NCBI GenBank assembly: GCA_020723935.1
Contig: DYHY01000002.1
Location: 18,476 to 25,270, forward strand
Reading direction: 5' to 3'
Length of the DNA: 6,795 bases
Origin: Candidatus Micrarchaeum sp.
GTDB lineage: Archaea > SpSt-1190 > DYHY01
The position numbers and the translations under genes are program-made. This document shows, in pieces, positions 1 through 5,873 of the stretch (positions are counted from its first letter, which is position 1; every line of letters starts with the position of its first letter). The notes beneath the pieces were generated by a model, which made no database searches, was not told where the DNA came from, and saw nothing but the letters and a program-made list of their open reading frames with translations.

Positions 1-231
1 TTGGCAACATTCTTCTGACGGATTATCGTTGCCACGGACCTCCCTTCAGGTCGGCTCCTCGCCACGTTCTTCTGACGGAACTGGTTGTGGCGATGAACCT
101 CCCTTCAGGTCGGCCCTTGGCAACATTCTTCTGACGGATTATCGTTGCCACGGACCTCCCTTCAGGTCGGCCTTTGGCAACATTCTTCCGAGGGCCTGCT
201 GTCGCCGCGGACCTCGCCGCCGCTAGGCCCC
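1..231. repeat. Tandem array of four 57-59 bp units with internal inverted repeats
   Basis: Four head-to-tail units lie at about 1-57, 58-116, 117-173 and 174-231. The first begins at the window edge, so the array may continue to the left. Units 1 and 3 are almost identical, unit 2 is diverged in the first arm, and unit 4 is the most diverged. Each unit has a first inverted repeat (unit 1: TGGCAAC at 2-8 with GTTGCCA at 28-34) and a second one (GACCT at 37-41 with AGGTC at 48-52 around a CCCTTC loop). The TTCTTCTGACGGA segment between the arms of the first repeat and the CCCTTC loop are conserved in units 1-3. There are no unique spacers, so this is not a CRISPR array. The units are not all multiples of three long, which argues against coding repeats. 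The function is unknown. Confidence 0.9.
1..231 (-). ncRNA. Putative structured repeat RNA, or structured 3' UTR of the lipoprotein gene
   Basis: Differences between units keep the stems paired. In unit 2 the first stem is TCGCCAC (59-65) with GTGGCGA (87-93), which means two compensated pair changes relative to unit 1 (3/33 G-C to C-G, 6/30 A-T to C-G). Three single changes (96/111 in unit 2; 179/203 and 211/228 in unit 4) give G-U wobbles only if the RNA is read from the minus strand, and A-C mismatches if read from the plus strand. One pair at a stem end (175/207) favours plus. The minus strand is also the strand of the lipoprotein gene, whose stop codon lies 14 bases before the array in the direction of transcription. 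I see no separate TATA box, so read-through from that gene is the simplest source. No known RNA family is recognised. Confidence 0.45.
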
Positions 232-244
232 TTGCTACTTTCCT

Positions 245-1189
245 CTAGCCGCCCGGGCTCTCGGAGACGGTGACCTTCTTCGTCGCTATCTTGAAGACTG
301 TGAAGCCGGAGGCCGCGAAGCGAGCTGAATAGGTCTCCTGCGGGACGGAGATCTGCGGCGGCGCGACGGTCGCGCGCAGGACCGAGCCGTTCTTGGCGCT
401 TATGTCCCAGTCCGAGGCCTGCAGGCAGGTGTATCCGGACTCGCAGTTGGGGACGATCGTCGAGAAGCCGCCCTTGCTCGCGACGGCGAAGACGACCGGT
501 ATCTGGAGCTGGGCGCTCGAAACCTCGAAGTCGCGCAGGGATTCTATCCCCTCGGTGTCGCTCTTCCTCGCGGTGAAGGAGAGAAGTATCGGGAACTCCT
601 TCCCCGCCTGGGCGGGCTGGTTCTGGAACTCCACGTGGAGCCTGACCGGGCCCATGGAGACGTCCTTGGATTCCGCCTTGGCTCCGGGGGAGGTCCTCGC
701 GAACTCGTCGGGCGAGAGGACCTTGATTGACTCGTAGGCGCCGGAGACGTCGAAGGAATACTGGACCTTCACCGAAACCTCCTGGGTGAAGCTAGTCTGG
801 GTTGAGTCGGCCCAAGAGGACCTGTCCTTCGCCGTGACGGTGCAGACCACCTGGCGCGCCTCGCCGGGGGCTATGTCCCCGACGAAGACCTCGGGGCACC
901 CGTCGATGTTGGGGCCGAAGTTGTAGAATACGGCGTTCACGTTCCTGAGGGAGACAGGCCCCGCGTTCGATATGTCCGCGACGAGGTCCGCCTGGCCCCC
1001 GGCCGGGAAGCTCTGGGCCGAGGAGAAGGTTGAGGCTATCAGGAGGATGTTCTCCGTGTTCCCAGTTTGCTGGCCCCCGCCGCCGGTGGAGCCGCCCGTC
1101 CCGGATGTCGCGCATCCGGCGAGGATGACTGAGGCGGCTACGAGGATCGTGATTGTCAGGAGGCCTGGCTTGCTTGTGGAGTGTCCCAT
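245..1189 (-). CDS. Secreted lipoprotein with two Ig-like/beta-rich regions, function unknown
   Basis: The 314-residue product starts with a lysine-containing n-region, a hydrophobic stretch (about residues 10-24) and a lipobox LAGC ending at Cys26, so it is probably lipid-anchored on the outside of the cell membrane. A Gly/Ser/Thr-rich linker follows (about 27-46). Two beta-rich regions come next, at about 60-160 and 180-310. The first has the ADLVADISNAGP type of start seen in CARDB/NEW3-like Ig domains, but this is a resemblance by eye only. Cys98 and Cys116, and Cys249 and Cys255, could form disulfides. An upstream in-frame ATG at 1225 would add 12 residues, but it overlaps the GATAAAT TATA box. 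The ATG at 1189 gives a proper signal peptide and is preferred. The stop is TAG. The gene follows the membrane-protein gene on the same strand after 64 bases but seems to have its own promoter. No catalytic motif is visible. Confidence 0.85.
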   Translation of the reverse strand: MGHSTSKPGLLTITILVAASVILAGCATSGTGGSTGGGGQQTGNTENILLIASTFSSAQSFPAGGQADLVADISNAGPVSLRNVNAVFYNFGPNIDGCPEVFVGDIAPGEARQVVCTVTAKDRSSWADSTQTSFTQEVSVKVQYSFDVSGAYESIKVLSPDEFARTSPGAKAESKDVSMGPVRLHVEFQNQPAQAGKEFPILLSFTARKSDTEGIESLRDFEVSSAQLQIPVVFAVASKGGFSTIVPNCESGYTCLQASDWDISAKNGSVLRATVAPPQISVPQETYSARFAASGFTVFKIATKKVTVSESPGG

Positions 1190-1223
1190 TTTGCTTCTTC
1201 TGGCCCCTTCCCGGCTTCCTTGC

Positions 1224-1230
1224 ATTTATC
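1224..1230 (-). promoter_or_regulatory. TATA box of the lipoprotein gene
   Basis: Read on the minus strand the sequence is GATAAAT, the same core as the AMP phosphorylase promoter. Its centre is near 1227, so transcription should begin near 1201. That gives a leader of about 12 bases before the ATG at 1189, with a purine-rich GAAGAAG stretch in it that may help ribosome binding. The box overlaps the alternative ATG at 1225, which argues against that start. Confidence 0.55.
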
Positions 1231-1253
1231 TCTAACCCTCCGCACGGCCCGCC

Positions 1254-2489
1254 CTAGCGCTCGAGCCTCACCGCGAGGTCCCCCACGCGGAAGACTCCGG
1301 AGCCCGTCGAGCGGAAGACGAGCGTGTTCTGGCCGAAGACGGCCTGGCCGTCCCGGAAGAAGAGCCTCACCTTCCCCGCCTTGGCGTCGGCCTCGTAGAG
1401 TATGTTCTCCCGGTCGCCTATGAGCGCCACCTGTAGGGGCCCGGGGGAGGATATCTCGGAAATCTCGAACTCGAGCGCCCCCTTCAAGCTCCCGGCGCGC
1501 ATCCTGGCAATGTCGTCCTTGGAAAGCGTGAACGAGACCGCCGGGGTGCCCTTGGCGCTCGTGGAAGTGAAGACTATCACCTCGGAGGACGATATCTCCA
1601 TCAAGCCGTCGCCCTCGCCCTCCAGGCCGAACGATATTGTGTTGTCGTCCGAGACGCCGGAAAGGGACTTGGAGAAGTCGACGACGACCGGGAGCGTCCC
1701 GGCGCCGGGGGAGCCCTTCCAAATGGTGGCGTTGTTTATCCTTATCCCGAGTATCGCGCTGTCGGGGCTCGCCCGCGTTATCGTGAAGACGACGCGGCCG
1801 AGGACGAACGCCGAGACCTCGTCGCGCGAGAGGGCGAAGGGGAACGCCTGGGAGGTGGCGTTGAGGGTGTCGGGCCTGACCGATATCGAGGAGAGGGTGT
1901 AGATGGACGGGCTCCAGATCTTCCAGCCCGAGGAGGTGGACGAGAACTGGAGGACGTTGGGGCCCGCCTCGAAGGAGCCCGTCTTGTTCGCGAGGGAGAC
2001 TTGCATCGCCTCCCCGGCCCGCGGGCTCCCCGTCCAGACCAGGTCCCCGTTGAGGCGCAGCAGGAGGAGGCCCAGGCCGTTGGTGTCCTCAACCTTGAAA
2101 TAGACCGTCACCGGCCCGTCGTCGGATTCGTGGTTGAAGGAGACCTCGCGCTCCTGGCTCGTCAGTATCCCGCGGGCGATGTCGTCTGGGCCCGCGTCGA
2201 CCGCGAGGGGCGCGACGTCGCGCACGGAATTGAGCTTGACGCGGCCAAGGTAGACGTGCCTGAAGCCGCTCCCGGAGTTGCCTCCGACGAGGCCGACGTC
2301 CCCCTGGAGGAGCACGTCCTTGGGGATGAGGGCGGGGAGGCTTATGTCGCTGAACGGGAACTTCCTGTCGGGCGCGTTGAAGGCGACGAGGACGACGAGG
2401 AGCAGGACCGCTAAGGCGAGGAGGAGGACCATGACGAAGCCGAAGCCCCTGCGTCCCCGTTCGGGTAGCCTGCCCGTCTCTGCCGCCAT
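1254..2489 (-). CDS. Single-pass membrane protein with three repeated beta-sandwich-like modules
   Basis: The 411-residue product has a short basic N-terminus (RGRR at 11-14), one strong transmembrane helix at about 16-37, and a long region that probably lies outside the cell. That region holds three related modules at about 100-205, 215-308 and 318-410. Each opens with a DDIARG, RDEVSAF or KDDIARM helix-like segment. A strand pattern follows: G-V-hydrophobic-F/Y; then, in the first two, an LRLNG or IRINN turn with W-T/K-G-S-P; then a late F-S/G-hydrophobic strand, preceded in modules 1 and 3 by GPNVL or GQNTL. The fold looks like an all-beta domain such as a jelly roll, perhaps for binding carbohydrate or protein, but no family is recognised. 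A TTG start at 2546 would place the promoter inside the gene. The ATG at 2489 lies 30 bases from the TATA centre and fits a near-leaderless mRNA. The lipoprotein gene follows on the same strand, which suggests a shared surface role. Confidence 0.85.
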   Translation of the reverse strand: MAAETGRLPERGRRGFGFVMVLLLALAVLLLVVLVAFNAPDRKFPFSDISLPALIPKDVLLQGDVGLVGGNSGSGFRHVYLGRVKLNSVRDVAPLAVDAGPDDIARGILTSQEREVSFNHESDDGPVTVYFKVEDTNGLGLLLLRLNGDLVWTGSPRAGEAMQVSLANKTGSFEAGPNVLQFSSTSSGWKIWSPSIYTLSSISVRPDTLNATSQAFPFALSRDEVSAFVLGRVVFTITRASPDSAILGIRINNATIWKGSPGAGTLPVVVDFSKSLSGVSDDNTISFGLEGEGDGLMEISSSEVIVFTSTSAKGTPAVSFTLSKDDIARMRAGSLKGALEFEISEISSPGPLQVALIGDRENILYEADAKAGKVRLFFRDGQAVFGQNTLVFRSTGSGVFRVGDLAVRLER

Positions 2490-2514
2490 TTGCAAGGGGA
2501 GATGCTGCCGGCAT

Positions 2515-2524
2515 TTTATATAAA
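2515..2524. promoter_or_regulatory. Palindromic TATA box shared by two divergent genes
   Basis: TTTATATAAA is a perfect palindrome and the only good TATA box in the 94-base gap between the membrane-protein gene (start 2489, minus) and pelota (start 2584, plus). With the usual archaeal distance of about 26 bases, transcription would begin near 2493 leftward (leader about 4 bases) and near 2546 rightward (leader about 38 bases). No clear BRE favours one direction. Confidence 0.65.
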
Positions 2525-2568
2525 GGTTGCCGGGAATGAGGCCCAAAGGCGCCGCGGGGCGCCCGTGC

Positions 2569-2572
2569 GGAG
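2569..2572 (+). promoter_or_regulatory. Possible ribosome binding site of pelota
   Basis: GGAG lies 11 bases before the pelota ATG, inside the predicted leader. A closer AAGG at 2577-2580 is too near the start for normal spacing. The match to the anti-Shine-Dalgarno sequence is short, so support is modest. Confidence 0.35.
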
Positions 2573-2583
2573 ATGCAAGGTAA

Positions 2584-3645
2584 ATGAAGGTCGTCTTCTA
2601 CGACGAGCGCAAGGGCATCCTCAAGCTTGCCATGGAGACCGAGGACGACCTCTGGCATGCCTCGAACATCATCACCGAGGACGGGAAGACCGTCGCCAAG
2701 ATGCACACCGTGCGCAAGGTGAAGAAGCAGCTTTCGGGTGACAGGGTCGAGGCGGAGAAGGTCTCCGTCACTCTGTCGATCAGGGTCGAGCGCGTCGAAT
2801 ACCATCCGTTCTCCGGAGCGCTCAGGGTGACCGGGAAGGTGTGCGGCGAGAACGAGGTAGCGCCCCTAGGGAGCTACCACACCTTCTCCCTGGAGCCGGG
2901 CGCCGTCGTAACGGTGGAGAAGGAGGGCGGCTTCGGGCAGCTGGACTGGGAGAGGATCAAGGCTTCCAGGAGGAACCAGCCCAAGGTCCTCGTCCTCCTC
3001 ATCGACAGGGACGAGGCGGAGTTCGCCACCGTCACGGCCGAGGGCGTCAACTGGGGCGCGCAGGTGAGATCAAGCCTCCCGCCGAAGGCCGAGAAGGGCT
3101 ACGAGAGCGCGATGAAGGAGTATTTCGGGAACGTCCTCTCGGCGATGCGATCGCTCTCCGGCAAGGCGGAGGCGATAATTGTCGCCGGGCCCGGGAACGC
3201 GAAGGAGAATTTCGAGGAGTTCTGTGAGGGCAAGATCGAGTTCTCGGTGCAGAACGCGTCGTCCGCGACGAGGGCCGCTTTGAAGGAGGTCCTCGCTAGC
3301 GGCGTGTCCAAGATCCTGGAGGAGACTAACGTCGCCAAGGAGAGCGAGATCGTCGAGGAGCTCTTCGCCAGGCTCGGGACGGGCCCCGACAAGGTCGCCT
3401 ACGGCATGTCGGCGGTGGGGGCCGCGGCCGAGGCGGGGGCGGTGGAGAGGATTATGGTCACGGACGGCCTCATCAAGAAGGCGCGCCTTGAGGGAAACTA
3501 TCCGCAGCTGGAGTCGGCGATCAAGGCGGTCGAGGCCGGCGGCGGAAGGGTGAGCATAATCTCGGAGAAGCACGAGGCGGGCGGGAAGCTATCGGGCCTC
3601 GGGGGGATCGCGGCGGTCCTCAGGTACGCTTTTTCCCGGTCCTGA
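2584..3645 (+). CDS. pelA: Pelota (Dom34 family), ribosome rescue factor
   Basis: Pelota is a paralogue of release factor aRF1. With the archaeal partner aEF1A (aABCE1 then splits the subunits) it recognises stalled ribosomes with an empty or blocked A site in the cytoplasm. The 353 residues match the usual archaeal length. The N-terminal Sm-like domain (about 1-130) has DDLWHASNII at 21-30, VRKVKK at 43-48, LRVTGKV at 80-86 and GSYHTFSLEPG at 96-106. The central domain (about 133-260) starts with VLVLLIDRDEAEFATV. The C-terminal domain (about 265-350) ends with the family signature HEAGGKLSGLGGIAAVLRY at 330-348. There is no GGQ motif, as expected for Pelota and unlike aRF1. The ATG at 2584 aligns with the family's MKV start. 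The gene is divergent from the membrane-protein gene. I am confident of the family. Confidence 0.97.
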   Translation: MKVVFYDERKGILKLAMETEDDLWHASNIITEDGKTVAKMHTVRKVKKQLSGDRVEAEKVSVTLSIRVERVEYHPFSGALRVTGKVCGENEVAPLGSYHTFSLEPGAVVTVEKEGGFGQLDWERIKASRRNQPKVLVLLIDRDEAEFATVTAEGVNWGAQVRSSLPPKAEKGYESAMKEYFGNVLSAMRSLSGKAEAIIVAGPGNAKENFEEFCEGKIEFSVQNASSATRAALKEVLASGVSKILEETNVAKESEIVEELFARLGTGPDKVAYGMSAVGAAAEAGAVERIMVTDGLIKKARLEGNYPQLESAIKAVEAGGGRVSIISEKHEAGGKLSGLGGIAAVLRYAFSRS

Positions 3646-3655
3646 ACGAGGGACG

Positions 3656-3675
3656 GGCCCGCCTGCGGGCGGGCC
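3656..3675. terminator. GC-rich hairpin just after pelota, possible terminator
   Basis: GGCCCGCC (3656-3663) and GGCGGGCC (3668-3675) form a perfect 8-bp stem with a 4-base loop, starting 10 bases after the pelota stop. No T-run follows it. A run of five T (3630-3634) precedes it within the last pelota codons. Archaeal termination depends mainly on T-runs, so the hairpin may instead protect the mRNA 3' end. Confidence 0.4.
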
Positions 3676-3714
3676 GCCCGTTGGCGCAATGGCGCGTTCC
3701 GGGCCGCGGCAATG

Positions 3715-3722
3715 GATAAATA
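3715..3722 (+). promoter_or_regulatory. TATA box of the AMP phosphorylase gene
   Basis: GATAAATA is an A/T island in a GC-rich gap. Its centre near 3719 is 26 bases before the ATG at 3745, so transcription would begin at or next to that codon. This points to a leaderless mRNA and argues against the upstream in-frame ATG at 3724, which lies only two bases after the box. Confidence 0.65.
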
Positions 3723-3744
3723 GATGGCCCGGCTAGCCCCTGGC

Positions 3745-5277
3745 ATGCTCAAGCTGAAAGTGAGGCTCGTGGACATCGAAAGCGGGGGGAAGAGCGTCGC
3801 GCTTGTCAACAAGGACGACGCCGCTGAGCTAGGAGTGCACACGACCGACCGCGTGAACATCGAGCGGGACGCAAAGAAGCAGACATTCATGGTCGAGGTC
3901 ACGAAGAACATGATGCGCCCGGGCGAACTCGGGCTCCTCGACAACCCGTTCGACAACGAGGAGGCGCTCGACGGGAAGATCGTGACCGTGGAGTCGGCCA
4001 AGACCCCGAGCTCCTCCGGTTACATCAAGAAGAGGCTCCTCGGGACGAAGCTGTCCAGCGAGGAGATAACCGAGATAATAAACGATGTTGTGTACAGCAG
4101 GCTCTCGGACATCGAGGCCGTGTTCTTCATGGCCTCCTGCTACAACAACGAGTTCTCGGAGGAGGAGCTCACGGCCCTCGCGGGGGCGATGGTCTCGGCG
4201 GGCAGGACACTCTCGTTCCCAGGGAAGGACGTCGTGAGCAAGCACTGCATAGGCGGCGTTCCGGGGAACAGGACAACGATGATCGTCGTCCCGATACTCG
4301 TCGCGGCGGGGCTCACGGTGCCAAAGACTTCAGCCCGCGCAATATCCTCGCCAGCTGGGACCGCGGACGTGATGGAGGTCCTCTGCAGCGTCGAGCACAC
4401 GATAGACAAGGTAAGCTTCATCGTGAACAAGGTCGGCGGCTGCATTGTCTGGAACGGGGCGGTGAGCCTCTCGCCCGCCGACGACAAGCTCAACCAGCTC
4501 AGGTACCCGCTGCGCCTGGACCCGCGGCCCTTCCTCCTCGCGAGCATCCTCTCGAAGAAGAAGGCGGAGGGGGCAAAGAAGGTCCTGATAGACATACCCG
4601 TCGCGCGCGGCGGGAAGGTCGACAACGAGGAGGAGGGGAGGACGCTTGCGAGCCAGTTCATATCCCTGGGAGTGAAGCTGGGCTTGGAAGTGGAGGTCGT
4701 TCTGACCGCCGGGGACCATCCCATCGGCAACGGGATAGGCCCGGCCCTGGAAGCCGCGGACGTCTTGATGGTCCTGGAGGGCAAGCAGGAAGCGCCCCTG
4801 GACCTGCGCCAGAAGGCAATAAACCTCGCGGGCCTCATCCTCGAGATGGCGGGCAAGGCCCCCCGGGGCGAGGGCGAGATAATGGCCGAGGAGATACTCT
4901 TCTCGGGCAGGGCCCTTTCCAAGTTCCAGGAAATAGTCCACGCACAGGGCGGCAAGGCGAGCGTCGCGAGCGCGGACGTCTCGTTCGGGAAGCACAAGCA
5001 GAGGATCCTCGCCGACGCCGACTGCACCGTCTTCGGGTTCAACAACAACCAGATAACGAAGATCGCGCGCTCGGCGGGGGCCCCGAAGAACAAGGGCGCT
5101 GGGATCTACCTCTTCGTGAAGCGCGGCACCAAGGTGAAGAAGGGCGAGCCCTTCTACGAGATATACTCCGAGCAGAAGGAAAAGCTGGACTTCGCCGTCG
5201 CGGTCGCAAAGGAGGACAACGGGATAGTGATGGAGCGCTCGGTCCTAGGGATCGTCGGCGGCGCGGGAATCGGCTAG
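3745..5277 (+). CDS. deoA: AMP phosphorylase (archaeal DeoA-related family)
   Basis: The enzyme splits AMP (and CMP or UMP in studied homologues) with phosphate into the free base and ribose-1,5-bisphosphate. In archaea the product passes to ribose-1,5-bisphosphate isomerase and form III RuBisCO; neither partner gene is in this window. The 510 residues fit the family length of about 500. The N-terminal domain (about 1-84) is the extra domain of archaeal AMP phosphorylases that bacterial thymidine phosphorylases lack. The core has KRLLGTKLSSEEI at 96-108, a phosphate-binding loop KHCIGGVPGNRT at 166-177, SARAISSPAGTADVMEVL at 196-213 and AGDHPIGNGIGPALEA at 322-337. The last replaces the commoner TDGSQP(V/I)GRGIGP form, so small active-site changes are possible. 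The C-terminal alpha/beta domain is at about 410-505. The ATG at 3745 gives the family-like MLKLKVRLVDIESG start. The gene appears to be transcribed alone. Confidence 0.96.
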   Translation: MLKLKVRLVDIESGGKSVALVNKDDAAELGVHTTDRVNIERDAKKQTFMVEVTKNMMRPGELGLLDNPFDNEEALDGKIVTVESAKTPSSSGYIKKRLLGTKLSSEEITEIINDVVYSRLSDIEAVFFMASCYNNEFSEEELTALAGAMVSAGRTLSFPGKDVVSKHCIGGVPGNRTTMIVVPILVAAGLTVPKTSARAISSPAGTADVMEVLCSVEHTIDKVSFIVNKVGGCIVWNGAVSLSPADDKLNQLRYPLRLDPRPFLLASILSKKKAEGAKKVLIDIPVARGGKVDNEEEGRTLASQFISLGVKLGLEVEVVLTAGDHPIGNGIGPALEAADVLMVLEGKQEAPLDLRQKAINLAGLILEMAGKAPRGEGEIMAEEILFSGRALSKFQEIVHAQGGKASVASADVSFGKHKQRILADADCTVFGFNNNQITKIARSAGAPKNKGAGIYLFVKRGTKVKKGEPFYEIYSEQKEKLDFAVAVAKEDNGIVMERSVLGIVGGAGIG

Positions 5278-5314
5278 AAAGGGCCCCTCGGTCCGAAACA
5301 AAATTCCGAATCCA

Positions 5315-5329
5315 CCGAAATATTTAAAA
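5315..5329 (+). promoter_or_regulatory. Strong archaeal promoter: BRE plus TATA box
   Basis: CCGAAA (5315-5320, BRE) is followed directly by TATTTAAAA (5321-5329, TATA), close to a textbook archaeal promoter. Transcription should start near 5351, leaving a leader of about 30 bases before the ATG at 5381. AAGGGGAA at about 5362-5369 may serve as a weak ribosome binding site. Two more CCGAA copies lie at 5293-5297 and 5306-5310. Confidence 0.75.
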
Positions 5330-5380
5330 CCCGGCCGCGATTCCCCGGCGGAAGCGACAAAAAGGGGAACGATTCGTAAG

Positions 5381-5854
5381 ATGAAGAACGCGAAGAAGAA
5401 CGCACAGGTCGGAGTGGAAGCGGGCAAGGAGATACTTCTGGACGGGCTGGCCGTCTGGGGGTACCTGGCTAGCTGCTTGATTCCGGTAGTGCCAGAAAGC
5501 GTCGCAATGGCGTCCTCGCAGCGCATCTTCAAGGACCATCCGGAAAGGTACGCGGGCTTCGCGAGCGGGATGGCGGGCTTGGGGGAGCTAGGTGGAGCAT
5601 ATCTCATGCACGAGAACGGGGACGGCTTTGTCTGGCAAATGGGCGCGGTCCTGCTTACTACGGACGCCTGCTACAGGATCCTCGCCACAGCATCGCGGGC
5701 CGCGCCCTACGCGGAAAGCGCGGGGGTCACGGGCCTGCGGGCGGTCGGGCAGGGCGTGAAGGCCGCCCTTTCGAAGTACGTCAAGGAGAAGGTCACGAGC
5801 GCCGAGAGGGTCGTGGCGGAAAAGTCGGAATACGGGGACCCGACCAAAAGCTGA
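5381..5854 (+). CDS. Small protein of unknown function, possibly membrane-associated
   Basis: I do not recognise this 157-residue protein. It begins with a lysine-rich segment (MKNAKKN). Three moderately hydrophobic stretches follow, at about 20-44 (with WGYLASCLIPVVP), 58-76 (Gly/Ala-rich) and 83-106 (FVWQMGAVLLTTDACYRIL). The C-terminal third (about 118-157) is charged and probably helical. The hydrophobic stretches contain polar residues and glycines, so they may be weak membrane helices, a membrane-bound hairpin or helices buried in a soluble fold. Cys32 and Cys97 are the only cysteines. Support for a real gene comes from a near-consensus BRE/TATA promoter at 5315-5329, codon use like its neighbours and a clean convergent end 19 bases from the kinase gene. 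No catalytic motif is seen. Confidence 0.8.
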   Translation: MKNAKKNAQVGVEAGKEILLDGLAVWGYLASCLIPVVPESVAMASSQRIFKDHPERYAGFASGMAGLGELGGAYLMHENGDGFVWQMGAVLLTTDACYRILATASRAAPYAESAGVTGLRAVGQGVKAALSKYVKEKVTSAERVVAEKSEYGDPTKS

Positions 5855-5873
5855 ACGCAGGGCGCGCGGCCAC

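Noticed and set aside
76-97. C/D box small RNA suggested by GATGA and CTGA in unit 2
   Set aside because: GATGA is absent from the other units, and the order and spacing of boxes do not fit a C/D RNA.
29-226. 65-codon plus-strand open frame through the repeats
   Set aside because: Unit 2 is 59 bp long, so the frame shifts between units, and the changes preserve stem pairing rather than a peptide. There is no promoter or ribosome site.
1-231. CRISPR array
   Set aside because: The units differ only by substitutions and small indels; there are no unique spacers between short constant repeats.
1156-1722. Long minus-strand frame overlapping both surface-protein genes
   Set aside because: It is an arginine/glycine-rich shadow of the real genes, caused by high GC at third codon positions.
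3684-3715. Repeated GCAATGG before the AMP phosphorylase promoter
   Set aside because: There are only two short copies without symmetry or conserved context, so chance is the simplest explanation.
4140-5093. 317-codon minus-strand frame inside AMP phosphorylase
   Set aside because: It lies entirely within a clearly recognised gene on the other strand and has no family signal of its own.
5278-5298. Hairpin terminator after AMP phosphorylase
   Set aside because: GGGCC and GGTCC pair only weakly with a wobble, and no T-run follows on the plus strand.
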